This document shows, in pieces, positions 16,630 to 24,956 of a DNA stretch of 49,848 nt. Positions within the stretch are counted from its first letter, which is position 1; every line of letters starts with the position of its first letter. Source of the stretch: Clostridia bacterium (GTDB taxonomy: Bacteria > Bacillota > Clostridia > Oscillospirales > QAKW01). The notes below the pieces were generated by a model. That model was not told the DNA's origin. It saw nothing but the letters and a program-made list of their open reading frames with translations, and made no database searches. The stretch spans positions 1-49,848 of the forward strand of contig JAFZEA010000029.1 in the NCBI GenBank assembly GCA_017560905.1. Direction: 5' to 3'. The translations under genes were made by a program, and so were the position numbers.

Positions 16630-16674
16630 GCAAAATAAAACGCACAGAAGAGCTTATCGGCTACTCTTCTGTGC
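16630..16674 (-). terminator. terminator of the 28-codon transcription unit
   Basis: GCACAGAAGAG and CTCTTCTGTGC form an 11-bp stem followed on the minus strand by GTTTTATTTTG. The hairpin begins at the stop codon of the small ORF. Confidence 0.75.
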
Positions 16675-16760
16675 TATCTTAGAGGAAACTTTAAATGTTT
16701 TCTGACACTAAGCGGACGTAAAATTTCACCGGTATGAATACTGAATTTTGTAATTCTCAC
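16674..16760 (-). CDS. 28-residue basic peptide in its own small transcription unit
   Basis: The ORF starts at GTG 16760 behind AAAGGGGG, has 28 residues (begins MRITKFSIHTGEILRPLS, ends in an Arg/Lys-rich tail) and stops at 16674. A TTGCAA-N17-TATAAT promoter lies about 60 bases upstream and a terminator begins at the stop, giving a transcript near 180 nt. The leader contains GATCC/GGATC and a GGC-GTAA-GCC tetraloop hairpin, so the unit could instead be a small structured RNA. No family is recognised. Confidence 0.4.
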   Translation of the reverse strand: MRITKFSIHTGEILRPLSVRKHLKFPLR

Positions 16761-16818
16761 GGCTTACGCCCCCTTTCGTTCAGGTGATCCGTTTACTGGA
16801 TCTTCCTTTGTTGTCTAT

Positions 16819-16847
16819 ATTATATCACATGTATGTTTCATTTGCAA
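16819..16847 (-). promoter_or_regulatory. sigma-A promoter of the 28-codon unit
   Basis: TTGCAA (16847-16842), 17 bases, TATAAT (16824-16819) on the minus strand. Confidence 0.75.
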
Positions 16848-16951
16848 TATGGCAAAACCAACATAATTTTACCCCTTTGTTTTCCACAAAGTGAATATTT
16901 TTTATGCAATATAAATAAGAAAGCGTAAGTTGGAACTTATCCTTCTCTATT

Positions 16952-17797
16952 TTATATCTTCTTTTCAAAGCCTACCAGCAAGCCGCCTTTTTCGGCATAA
17001 AAACTGCACAGACCTCCCAGACGATAAATTTCTATAGGGGCATCCGGAAAAACTGCCAGAATGCGATTTTTAAGTTCCTTGGCTGCAGTCGAATTAAAGC
17101 AATGCGCAATATGTATCTTGCCGCCGCCATAGCCCAGTTCTTTAAGCCTGGTCATCAATGCGGCCAGCGCCTTCTGCGCACCACGAGGCTTTTCCAGCGG
17201 TTCCAGCGTTCCTTGATCGCTGGCCTTGCCCACCACACGGATGCCCAATACGCCCGCAAGCTTCGCCACCAAGGGGCTGACGCGCCCGTTGTTGGCCAGA
17301 TTGCGCATACTCTCCAGCATAAAGAGGAGACCGGTATGCTTTTGATACTCGACAATCTCCGTCTTGATCTCGTCAAAGGTCTTACCCACCGCAATAAGCT
17401 CCCGCAGTTTTTCTACGATCAAGCGCAGCTCGGGACCGGCAGACAGGGAGTCCACCACCATTGCCTTGCGACCCAGATGATGAGCCTCATAATTGAGGCA
17501 AGCATTTCTCGCCGCATTACAGCTGCCGGACAGACCACTGGTAATAGCAACGCAAAATACCTCATCAGCGTCCTCAAATTGCGACTCCCAATCATCCATG
17601 CCGGGGCAAGCAGTGCTCGACTTGCCCTTATAATCCGCCAGATCCGATACCATTGCCATTACATCCAGCTCTGCATCATCTATATATTCTTTATCTGCCG
17701 TAATGATCTTCAGTGTAGCTCTGCCGATATCCTCCCCTGCCCAAGCTGCAGGATCCGCAGAGGAATCCACCACGATCCGTCTTTTAACTTCTTTCAT
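16952..17797 (-). CDS. DegV family fatty-acid-binding protein
   Basis: The 281-residue protein has the DegV layout: an N-terminal VVDSSAD motif, a KSSTACPG segment, the CVAITSGLSGSCNAA region that contacts the ligand, then VVDSLSAG and a C-terminal domain ending GGLCSFYAEKGGLLVGF. DegV/FakB proteins bind a fatty acid and present it to the FakA kinase. No fakA-like gene is nearby. An AGGTG site precedes the ATG. Confidence 0.9.
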   Translation of the reverse strand: MKEVKRRIVVDSSADPAAWAGEDIGRATLKIITADKEYIDDAELDVMAMVSDLADYKGKSSTACPGMDDWESQFEDADEVFCVAITSGLSGSCNAARNACLNYEAHHLGRKAMVVDSLSAGPELRLIVEKLRELIAVGKTFDEIKTEIVEYQKHTGLLFMLESMRNLANNGRVSPLVAKLAGVLGIRVVGKASDQGTLEPLEKPRGAQKALAALMTRLKELGYGGGKIHIAHCFNSTAAKELKNRILAVFPDAPIEIYRLGGLCSFYAEKGGLLVGFEKKI

Positions 17798-17909
17798 AAT
17801 CGCACCTCGTTTCTTTCCTATCTATAGCATAGCAAAAAATGGATAAGAAAACCATTAAAAACAGATTAAAAAATCAAGTTTACGTTTTCTTCATAAATTT
17901 CAGCATAAT

Positions 17910-17944
17910 CAAAAAGACTCGTTCTGCGGAACGAGCCTTTTTTG
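17910..17944. terminator. terminator near the mini-flavoprotein gene
   Basis: CTCGTTC and GAACGAG form a stem around a four-base loop with A/T runs on both sides. On the minus strand it follows the 46-codon ORF. Confidence 0.8.
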
Positions 17945-17952
17945 ATATGAAT

Positions 17953-18093
17953 TTACTTAACTTCGCCGGTGGCTACGATGTCAACGCCGGTGGTCTCAGC
18001 GCCTACAACCTTGTCACCCTCCATCTTAATGTCGGTAACTTCGGTGTTCAGCAGGAATCCGGCACCGATGACCAATACATCAGTCTTCAACAT
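17953..18093 (-). pseudogene. 46-residue remnant of an FAD-dependent oxidoreductase
   Basis: The ORF begins MLKTDVLVIGAG, the start of a Rossmann FAD-binding domain, then jumps to LLNTEVTDIKMEGDKVVGAE, which resembles an internal strand-pair from flavoprotein reductases, and ends DIVATGEVK. At least one large in-frame deletion is implied. It keeps a promoter (TTGACT-N16-CATAAT), a TGGAGA ribosome site, a stop and a terminator, so it may still be expressed. It cannot bind FAD as a full domain. Confidence 0.6.
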
Positions 18094-18136
18094 AAAAATC
18101 TCCAATATAGTGATTTATAAAAGTCCATATGTCATC

Positions 18137-18164
18137 ATTATGCAACATTAAAACAAATAGTCAA
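18137..18164 (-). promoter_or_regulatory. promoter of the mini-flavoprotein gene
   Basis: TTGACT (18164-18159), 16 bases, CATAAT (18142-18137) on the minus strand, divergent from the DeoR-family promoter. Confidence 0.5.
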
Positions 18165-18182
18165 CATATCCAATAAAATTAA

Positions 18183-18211
18183 TTGACATTTTTGTATAGT
18201 TACGCTATAGT
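18183..18211 (+). promoter_or_regulatory. promoter of the DeoR-family gene with inverted repeat
   Basis: TTGACA, 17 bases, TATAGT. TATAG-TTACG-CTATA (18195-18209) is an inverted repeat inside the spacer and -10, a plausible autoregulatory operator. Confidence 0.65.
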
Positions 18212-18249
18212 ATATAATGCATAAGTATTGAAAAAAAGCGGGTGATAAA

Positions 18250-19035
18250 ATGCTTACAAACGCCAGACAAAAAATGATTGAAAGCATCGCGTTGAGAGAC
18301 GGCGAGGTCATCATCAGTCGAGTGGCCAGAGAGCTGGGCGTTTCCATCGAAACCATACGCCGTGACATCAATGCCATGTGCGCCCAGAATCTGCTGATCA
18401 AAGTGCACGGCGGCGCAGTACCGGCGCAAGCTCCCATTTCGGAAGCCGCCTATTCCCAAAGAAAAAAGACCAACAACGCTGTTAAAGGTCGCATCGGTAA
18501 AAAAGCAGCCTCCCTCATCAAAAGTAATCAGGTCGTTGCCATCTCCACCGGAAGCACGCTGGAGGCCGTAGCCTCCCACATAAAAGGCGTGCACAATCTG
18601 ACCGTACTGACCAATTCCCTGCCCATCGGCGAAGCCCTCAGCGAGATGTACGAGCGGGGCGAGTTTGACGGAAAGGTAGTTTTGTTCGGCGGACAGCTGC
18701 ACCCCACCGAGCGTCTCACCTTCGGTGCTGCGGTAGCTGAGCAGATCCAAAACTATTTTGCAGACATCGTATTCATCAGTGCCGCTGCCGTATCCGAAAA
18801 CGGATTGATGAGCACCAACACCGAGGAGGGCAACATCATTACCCAGCTGATGTCAAGCGGCTCCAGAATCGTTTTGGTCATCGAGAGCAAAAAGCTGGGC
18901 AAGCGTTCGGTCTACCGTTACGGCGTCCTTGAAAGCATCCACGCCATCGTAACCGATGATGAGCAGGAGATCAGCGAAGATATGCTCGCACTCTTTAAAG
19001 AAAACAATATCGAACTGATCATCGCAAACCGCTAA
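18250..19035 (+). CDS. DeoR/GlpR family transcriptional regulator
   Basis: The 261-residue protein has an N-terminal winged helix-turn-helix with the DeoR signature (ISRVARELGVSIETIRRDI, about 22-40), the VHGGAV linker and a C-terminal sugar-phosphate sensor domain with STGSTLEAVA, the TNSLPI segment and the FGAAVAEQI region. Such proteins repress sugar or nucleoside catabolism genes until a phosphorylated sugar binds. No carbohydrate operon adjoins it, so its target is not evident. It is followed by a bidirectional terminator. Confidence 0.92.
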   Translation: MLTNARQKMIESIALRDGEVIISRVARELGVSIETIRRDINAMCAQNLLIKVHGGAVPAQAPISEAAYSQRKKTNNAVKGRIGKKAASLIKSNQVVAISTGSTLEAVASHIKGVHNLTVLTNSLPIGEALSEMYERGEFDGKVVLFGGQLHPTERLTFGAAVAEQIQNYFADIVFISAAAVSENGLMSTNTEEGNIITQLMSSGSRIVLVIESKKLGKRSVYRYGVLESIHAIVTDDEQEISEDMLALFKENNIELIIANR

Positions 19036-19036
19036 T

Positions 19037-19075
19037 AAAAACGGTGTTTGTTAAAAAACAAACACCGTTTTTTTA
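19037..19075. terminator. bidirectional terminator between convergent genes
   Basis: ACGGTGTTTGTT and AACAAACACCGT pair perfectly with A and T runs outside, serving the DeoR gene (plus) and the ABC importer (minus). Confidence 0.93.
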
Positions 19076-19831
19076 TATCGTTTCCAGACTTTTGGCTAGG
19101 AAGGCTTTGATCTTTTCGCTTTTGGGGTTTCCAAAGATCTCGTCGGGTGTTCCTTCCTCCTCAATGACACCGTCCGCCATAAAGATGATGCGGTCTGCCA
19201 CATTTTTTGCAAACTCCATCTCGTGCGTGACGATGATCATAGTGGAATCTCCACCCTTAAGCCCCTTGATAACCTTAAGCACCTCACCGGTCAGCTCCGG
19301 ATCCAAAGCGCTGGTCGGCTCGTCAAAGCAGAGAATATCGGGATGCAGTGCCAGTGCTCTGGCGATAGCAACACGCTGCTGCTGACCGCCCGACAACTGA
19401 CAGGGATAGAAGTCCATCTTGTTCTCCAGTCCCACTTTTTTAAGCAAGCTTTTGCCGAGAGCATCGATTTCCTCGGCGCTCTGCTTTTTTTGCAAAGAGG
19501 GTGCGAGAGTGACGTTCTGGAGCGCTGTGTACTGCGGAAACAGATTAAAAGACTGAAAGACCATACCGAAGTGCAGTCGCTTTTTCCGTTGCTCTTCATC
19601 AGAGATTGCGTGGTACGTTTCACCGTCAAACAGAACCTCGTCATTTAAAACGATCTGTCCGCTACCGGGCGTTTCCAAAAAATTCAGGCACCGCAACAGT
19701 GTTGTTTTTCCGCTGCCGGAGGAGCCGATGATGGCAAGCACCTGCCCTTTTTCCATAGAAAAGGAGATATTTTCCAACACCTTGGTGCTGCCGAAATGCT
19801 TTTCAATATGATTCACCTGTAAAAAAGCCAT
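19073..19831 (-). CDS. polar amino acid ABC transporter ATP-binding protein (GlnQ/ArtM-like)
   Basis: This 252-residue single-domain ATPase has Walker A GSSGSGKT, Q-loop MVFQSFNLFPQYTAL, signature LSGGQQQR and Walker B ILCFDEPTSALDPELTGEV, a pattern characteristic of the polar amino acid importer family. It is third in an operon (binding protein, permease, ATPase), starting 14 bases after the permease gene behind GGAGGGG. Confidence 0.94.
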   Translation of the reverse strand: MAFLQVNHIEKHFGSTKVLENISFSMEKGQVLAIIGSSGSGKTTLLRCLNFLETPGSGQIVLNDEVLFDGETYHAISDEEQRKKRLHFGMVFQSFNLFPQYTALQNVTLAPSLQKKQSAEEIDALGKSLLKKVGLENKMDFYPCQLSGGQQQRVAIARALALHPDILCFDEPTSALDPELTGEVLKVIKGLKGGDSTMIIVTHEMEFAKNVADRIIFMADGVIEEEGTPDEIFGNPKSEKIKAFLAKSLETI

Positions 19832-19845
19832 TTACTCTCCCCTCC

Positions 19846-20535
19846 TTAAATCTTAAAGTAATCGAGTTTTTTCTCCAGTTTACTGAACAGGATGGTCAGT
19901 ATACCGTTGAACGCCAGATAGTACACGCCGGTAAAGAACAGCGGCCACACCTGCCCCGAAATGCCGTGAGAAGTGGTGGTAAACGCCTCTCCTGCCCAGA
20001 TGATCTCCTGCAGAGCGATGATACGGGCAAGGGAGGTATCCTTGACCAGTGTGATGATCTCGTTGCTCATAGGAGGCACGATGCGCTTGACCATCTGCAG
20101 TAACGTAACCTTAAAGAATATCTGACGCTTGGTCATTCCCAGCACCTGTCCCGCTTCATATTGACCGTGCGGAATGGATTCGATGCCGCTGCGATAGATC
20201 TCGGAAAAATAGCAAGCGTAATTTATGATAAATGCCACTGCCGCGGCCGTAAATCTGCCGCTCTCGCCGCCGCCCCAGATGGGTACCCCGAACAACAGTC
20301 CCGGTCCAAAAAAGATAATGAGCAGCTGCAGCATCAACGGACTGCCGCGAACAATCCAGATGATCATACGCGTAAGCTTTTGCAAAGGAGCAAATTTGCT
20401 CATTGAGCAAAAGGAGATCAACAGACCCAGGGGCAATGCACCCAAAAGAGTTATAAAAAACAGTTTCAGTGTCTGCACAAACCCCTCGTTCAGTGCACTG
20501 AAAACGATGGGAAATTGTTCCCAGAATGTCAGCAT
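19846..20535 (-). CDS. polar amino acid ABC transporter permease (HisMQ type)
   Basis: The 229-residue membrane protein has about five helices and the coupling segment EAGQVLGMTKRQIFFKVTLLQ typical of His/Glu/Gln importer permeases. IVRGSPLMLQLLIIFFGPG near residue 75 and VKDTSLARIIALQEI in the second half are also family features. It follows the binding-protein gene after an internal terminator. Confidence 0.94.
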   Translation of the reverse strand: MLTFWEQFPIVFSALNEGFVQTLKLFFITLLGALPLGLLISFCSMSKFAPLQKLTRMIIWIVRGSPLMLQLLIIFFGPGLLFGVPIWGGGESGRFTAAAVAFIINYACYFSEIYRSGIESIPHGQYEAGQVLGMTKRQIFFKVTLLQMVKRIVPPMSNEIITLVKDTSLARIIALQEIIWAGEAFTTTSHGISGQVWPLFFTGVYYLAFNGILTILFSKLEKKLDYFKI

Positions 20536-20566
20536 ATGTTTTACCGCCTTTTACACTATAAACAGC

Positions 20567-20600
20567 CCAAAAGCAGAGCGGCTGTTTTGCCGCCCTGCTT
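20567..20600 (-). terminator. intra-operon terminator between binding protein and permease
   Basis: On the minus strand GCAGGGCGGC and GCCGCTCTGC form a 10-bp stem with a short loop, then TTTT. Readthrough would give excess binding protein. Confidence 0.75.
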
Positions 20601-20622
20601 TAAAGCGTTTATTTTAGATGTA

Positions 20623-21414
20623 TTATTTCTGCTCGATGATGTTATTGGCAATACCATAGGTCTTGGCAAGATCCTCAATGGTACCGTCCTCATATGCCTC
20701 TACAAAGAAAGCATTGAGCTTTTCAACCAGATCACTGCCTTGACGGAAGCCGACACCGTACTCCTCGCTGTTGAGCTCGATAGAGAATACCAGATCTTCA
20801 TAGCTGGTGCCCTCACCGATCATAGCACCTGCCATCAGCAGATCGATGATCGCGGCATCACAGGTACCGGAAGCTACTTCCATCAGTGCCTTTGCCTGCT
20901 TATCAACTGCGGTAACCTCAAATTCATTTGCCTCAGCCATCTCAGCACCTGCAGAACCCTGCTCTACGGCAAAGCGCAGATCCTTCATGCTCTCGGCAGT
21001 AGTATACTTATCAGCAGCATCCTTCTTCATAACAACGACCTGCGCATTTTTGCAATAAGCATTGGAGCAATCCATCAGCGCCTTAACATCGTCGGTAAGT
21101 GTCATACCGTTCCATACTACGTCAATGTTTTTGGTTTTCAGCTCATTGGCTTTTTGTGCCCAAGTGATCTCTACAAACTCAGCCTCAACACCCAAAGACT
21201 CAGCAAAAGCCTTGGCAAGGTCAGCATCAAAGCCGATCCAGTTGCCCTCTGCATCCTTGTAATCCATAGGAGCAAAGTCAGTGATACCGACGATCAACTT
21301 GCCTTTACCCTGAACATACTCTACATCAGAGCCGCTCTGATTACAGCCTGCAAAGCACATCAGTGCAAGTGCTGCTACACACAACAAAGCCAAAATTTGA
21401 GTAAACTTTTTCAT
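20623..21414 (-). CDS. polar amino acid ABC transporter substrate-binding lipoprotein
   Basis: The 263-residue protein has a lipoprotein signal (LALMCFAGC, Cys near residue 24) and a family 3 solute-binding fold: KLIVGITDFAPMDYKDAEGN, WIGFDADLAKAFAESLG, the DVVWNGMTLTD hinge segment and AVEQGSAGAE. It should present a polar or charged amino acid to the permease. Which amino acid cannot be read safely. It has its own promoter with an operator-like palindrome. Confidence 0.94.
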   Translation of the reverse strand: MKKFTQILALLCVAALALMCFAGCNQSGSDVEYVQGKGKLIVGITDFAPMDYKDAEGNWIGFDADLAKAFAESLGVEAEFVEITWAQKANELKTKNIDVVWNGMTLTDDVKALMDCSNAYCKNAQVVVMKKDAADKYTTAESMKDLRFAVEQGSAGAEMAEANEFEVTAVDKQAKALMEVASGTCDAAIIDLLMAGAMIGEGTSYEDLVFSIELNSEEYGVGFRQGSDLVEKLNAFFVEAYEDGTIEDLAKTYGIANNIIEQK

Positions 21415-21453
21415 ACCTATTTTCCTTTCTTTATCGCTTTATCTTGCTAAAGT

Positions 21454-21488
21454 GGTATCATAATACCATGTTTTTTCCTTTTTGTCAA
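21454..21488 (-). promoter_or_regulatory. promoter and palindromic operator of the amino acid importer
   Basis: TTGACA (21488-21483), 17 bases, TATTAT (21465-21460). The -10 is embedded in GGTAT-N4-ATACC (21454-21467), a 5-bp inverted repeat likely bound by a repressor. Confidence 0.75.
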
Positions 21489-21538
21489 TACTTTTATTAA
21501 AAATCCCGTTATTTTATTTATGCGCTCGCCCGGAGGGA

Positions 21539-21575
21539 CAAAAAAATTGAAGCACACTCCGAAATAGTGTGACTC
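21539..21575 (-). terminator. terminator after the ftsK gene
   Basis: CACACT and AGTGTG pair around a seven-base loop, then CTTCAATTTTTTT on the minus strand. Confidence 0.7.
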
Positions 21576-21591
21576 ATGTGTCACTTATTGG

Positions 21592-23994
21592 TTATTCTTC
21601 TTTAGCACCGCGTTGCAGTTTCATCTCCTGCAACTCGGAGGGAGTCATCTTGACACTGCGGGGCTTGGCGCCCTCAAAGGGACCCACAACGCCCATCTCT
21701 TCCATCATATCAATAATACGGGCGGCACGGGAATAGCCCAGCTTGAGCTTACGCTGGAGGAAGGACGTACTGGCCATACCTGCCTCTACAACACACTCGA
21801 TGGCAGGCATAAGCATCTCGTCTTCTTCCTCGCCATCCTCTGCGGCGGCGGCACCGGCACCGCCCTTTGCACCGGCCGCACTGTAATCCTCAATCTTCTG
21901 GATGGTGCTGTCATCATAATCTGCCACACCCACATTATCACGGATGAAGCTGACAACATTTTCTACCTCATCATCGCTGACAAAGCAGCCCTGTATACGG
22001 CGAGCCTTATTTGCGCCCACCGGCTTATACAGCATATCGCCCTTACCCAACAGCTTCTCTGCACCGACGCTATCCATAATAACACGGCTGTCCACACCCG
22101 AAGAAACAGCAAATGCGATTCTTGAGGGAACGTTTGCCTTGATCAGACCGGTAACTACATCTGCGCTGGGTCGCTGGGTCGCCAGAATCAAAAAGATACC
22201 GGCCGCTCTTGCCTTCTGACACAGACGGCAAATATGCTCCTCCACTTCCTTAGCGGCAACCATCATCAAATCGGCAAGCTCATCGATGATGACCACCATC
22301 TTGGGCAGTTTTTCCAGTTCCGGATTGCCACGGCGTGCAATCTCTTCATTATAAGAATTAATATCACGCACATTCATCTGCGCCAGCAGATTGTAACGCC
22401 TGTCCATCTCACTGCACGCCCAGTGCAATGCGCCCGCCGCCTTTTTGGGATCGGTTACCACGGGGATAAACAGATGCGGAATGCCGTTATAAATGCTCAG
22501 CTCCACCACCTTAGGGTCGATCAAAATGAGCTTAACATCCTCGGGAGAGGTCTTATAAAGTAGACTCATCATAATGGAATTGACACACACGCTCTTACCG
22601 CTTCCGGTAGAGCCGGCAATCAGCAAATGGGGCATCTTGGCCAGATCGGCATAAATGTTTTTGCCCGAAATATCCTTACCCAGTGCCACGGTCAGGGGGC
22701 TGATTGATTTGGTGAAATCTTCACTGTCAAGCAGATCGCGGATATATACGGTAGAGCCGGTTTGATTGGGAATCTCAATACCCACCGCGGCCTTGCCGGG
22801 AATGGGTGCCTCAATACGTACCTGCGTTGCCGCCAAAGACAGCGCAATATCGTCTGAGAGACCTGTGATTTTACTAACCTTGATACCCGCTTTGGGCTGC
22901 AGTTCATAACGGGTGACGTTGGGGCCGACACTGACGCCCAACATTTTTGCCTCCACGCCGAAATCACGGAGCGTCTCCAACAGTTTACGAGAATTATATT
23001 CTATCTCATCTCTGCCGGTGCCGCCCATTATTTTGGGCTGTTGCAGCAGTGAAAGCGGCGGAAAAACATACATGGGCATCTGCTCTGCGCTTTTAGGCTC
23101 GGGAATCTCAAAGGGCTCGTCATCTTCCTCCGACTCCTCCCCTTCCACATCCTGCGGTTCTGCCGTACTCAGATCGGAAGGATCCACATTATTCGCAGGA
23201 TCCACATCATCGTATGTAAATATCGCCAGATTGGTTTCCGTCGCCACAGGCGGCTCCGCCACGGCAGGTTCTTCGTATACTTCGGGCAGGGGTTGTCCCT
23301 CAGCGTCCAGACCGTCACTTTCTACCTCGTAGGCATCAATCGGCACGTCTACAGTAGCAGTGATCGGGTACAGTGGAGATGCCTGGGGAGTCACCTCTTC
23401 TGCTTCAGGCTCCTCCTCTTGCTCTCTTTCACGCACAAACAATCCCTTGATCCACACCCACATATCGTAAAGTGTCAGATCAAAAATCGTCAGTGCCGCA
23501 AACAGAGAAACCGCCGCGAGTATAATACCCAAGCCCCAACGGCTGATGCCCATAATCAGCGGTACAGCGATCAATCCCTGAATCAGACCGCCGCACTTAA
23601 GCTCGGCACTGCCGCTCCACAAAAGTCCGAAATCCAGTTTTTCCGTATATATCTTATCACAGAAAATATAGTGAATCATACCCACCACGACCAAAATGGC
23701 AACAGTGGATATTACTTTACGCAAGGTAGGCATGCGCTTTTCCGGCAGGATCACGTTTACGGCAATATAGATCAGCGCTATGGGCAAAAGATAAATACTC
23801 ACACCCATCAAAGCCTTACCGATGCCGGCCAACCAGTGCAGTTGCGGAATCATAAAATAAACACTCAGCGCTATAAACAATGCCACTACAATGAGAATAA
23901 TGGCCGTCAGATTATTTTGTTGTCTTTGCTTTCGCAAGGCGAGTTGTTCGCGCTCCGCCTTAGTCGTTCTTTGCTTTTTTTTCGTCTTTGCCAC
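21592..23994 (-). CDS. ftsK: FtsK/SpoIIIE family DNA translocase
   Basis: The 800-residue protein has a basic N-terminus, four membrane helices (about 28-175), an acidic low-complexity linker (roughly 195-310), the RecA-like motor with Walker A IAGSTGSGKSVCVNS and Walker B MVVIIDELADLMM, and a C-terminal winged-helix gamma domain (TSFLQRKLKLGYSRAARIID) that reads polar chromosome motifs. It pumps DNA through the septum in division or, as SpoIIIE, into the forespore. The start is GTG with AAGGAG. uppP lies 12 bases upstream in the same operon. Confidence 0.95.
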   Translation of the reverse strand: MAKTKKKQRTTKAEREQLALRKQRQQNNLTAIILIVVALFIALSVYFMIPQLHWLAGIGKALMGVSIYLLPIALIYIAVNVILPEKRMPTLRKVISTVAILVVVGMIHYIFCDKIYTEKLDFGLLWSGSAELKCGGLIQGLIAVPLIMGISRWGLGIILAAVSLFAALTIFDLTLYDMWVWIKGLFVREREQEEEPEAEEVTPQASPLYPITATVDVPIDAYEVESDGLDAEGQPLPEVYEEPAVAEPPVATETNLAIFTYDDVDPANNVDPSDLSTAEPQDVEGEESEEDDEPFEIPEPKSAEQMPMYVFPPLSLLQQPKIMGGTGRDEIEYNSRKLLETLRDFGVEAKMLGVSVGPNVTRYELQPKAGIKVSKITGLSDDIALSLAATQVRIEAPIPGKAAVGIEIPNQTGSTVYIRDLLDSEDFTKSISPLTVALGKDISGKNIYADLAKMPHLLIAGSTGSGKSVCVNSIMMSLLYKTSPEDVKLILIDPKVVELSIYNGIPHLFIPVVTDPKKAAGALHWACSEMDRRYNLLAQMNVRDINSYNEEIARRGNPELEKLPKMVVIIDELADLMMVAAKEVEEHICRLCQKARAAGIFLILATQRPSADVVTGLIKANVPSRIAFAVSSGVDSRVIMDSVGAEKLLGKGDMLYKPVGANKARRIQGCFVSDDEVENVVSFIRDNVGVADYDDSTIQKIEDYSAAGAKGGAGAAAAEDGEEEDEMLMPAIECVVEAGMASTSFLQRKLKLGYSRAARIIDMMEEMGVVGPFEGAKPRSVKMTPSELQEMKLQRGAKEE

Positions 23995-24006
23995 GGAAAA
24001 ATCTCC

Positions 24007-24840
24007 TTATCTTACAATATCCAAGACAATGGCCAAAATGCCCACAATCAGGCAGTACCCCATAAACCATCCGAATTTGTTCTTTTTGGCAACCAGCGTG
24101 AGCAATTTGATAGACCCGACGCCTGCCACGGCCGCTACAGCTACGCCGACCAGATACGGCCCGATATTGCTCATTGAAAAGCCGCTGATCATATCATTCA
24201 GATCAAACACCACTGCACCGAGTACCGCAGGAATGCTCATCATAAAGCTCATCTCGACCATCGCCGTTCTATCAAAGCCCATATTGATACCGGCCGCAAT
24301 GGTAGAACCGCTGCGAGAAATGCCCGGCAGAGTGGCCAGTCCCTGAAACAGACCCAGCTTGATGGCCTGCATCAACTTCATATCTCTGACCTGCTTGGTA
24401 CTTATAATCGAGTGGTCCGCCACAAACAGCAAAAAGGACGTGACCAAAAGGCACACACCGACCATCCACAGATTCTCTCCCACAAAAGCCAGACTGTCCT
24501 GTGCCAGTGCAAAGGGAACGAGCATCAGCGTGGTAACGATCACATACAGATCCATAATCTGATATTTATTAGCCTTGCGGAACATAAAGGTGCCGCCCAG
24601 AATGGCCGAACACATTCTGCCAAATTCGATGATCATATTCCAAATTGTTTTATGAAATACGATCACCACCGCTATCAGTGTACCAAAATGCAATAACACG
24701 TCAAATGTCACGTCACTGATCGCCGCATCGCTGGAAGGCATCAGATTGTGCAAAATGGCAAGATGTCCGGAACTGGAGATGGGCAAAAATTCTGCCACAC
24801 CCTGTACAAAACCCAAAATAATTGCCTGCAAATAGGACAT
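24007..24840 (-). CDS. uppP: undecaprenyl-diphosphatase UppP (BacA)
   Basis: This 277-residue membrane enzyme recycles the lipid carrier by dephosphorylating undecaprenyl pyrophosphate. Both signature segments are present: GVAEFLPISSSGHLAIL with the Glu/Ser/His residues and LPGISRSGSTIAAG. About eight helices are predicted. The start at 24840 is preferred over 24867 because GGAGG lies at the right distance. It precedes the ftsK gene by 12 bases. Confidence 0.96.
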   Translation of the reverse strand: MSYLQAIILGFVQGVAEFLPISSSGHLAILHNLMPSSDAAISDVTFDVLLHFGTLIAVVIVFHKTIWNMIIEFGRMCSAILGGTFMFRKANKYQIMDLYVIVTTLMLVPFALAQDSLAFVGENLWMVGVCLLVTSFLLFVADHSIISTKQVRDMKLMQAIKLGLFQGLATLPGISRSGSTIAAGINMGFDRTAMVEMSFMMSIPAVLGAVVFDLNDMISGFSMSNIGPYLVGVAVAAVAGVGSIKLLTLVAKKNKFGWFMGYCLIVGILAIVLDIVR

Positions 24841-24914
24841 TTTGTAGCCTCCTAAACAAAAATACACAATAAATATATAAATTGATTATAACATATATGT
24901 TTTTTTATTTCAAT

Positions 24915-24952
24915 ACAAAAGTTTAAGCGTAAAGCATTTTTGCTTTACGCTT
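24915..24952 (-). terminator. hairpin terminator after the SDR gene
   Basis: AAGCGTAAAGCA and TGCTTTACGCTT form a 12-bp stem with a four-base loop; a modest T tract follows on the minus strand. Confidence 0.65.
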
Positions 24953-24956
24953 AATA

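Noticed and set aside
17839-18120. 93-codon plus-strand frame near DeoR
   Set aside because: No SD, crosses a terminator and overlaps the better supported minus-strand 46-codon ORF.
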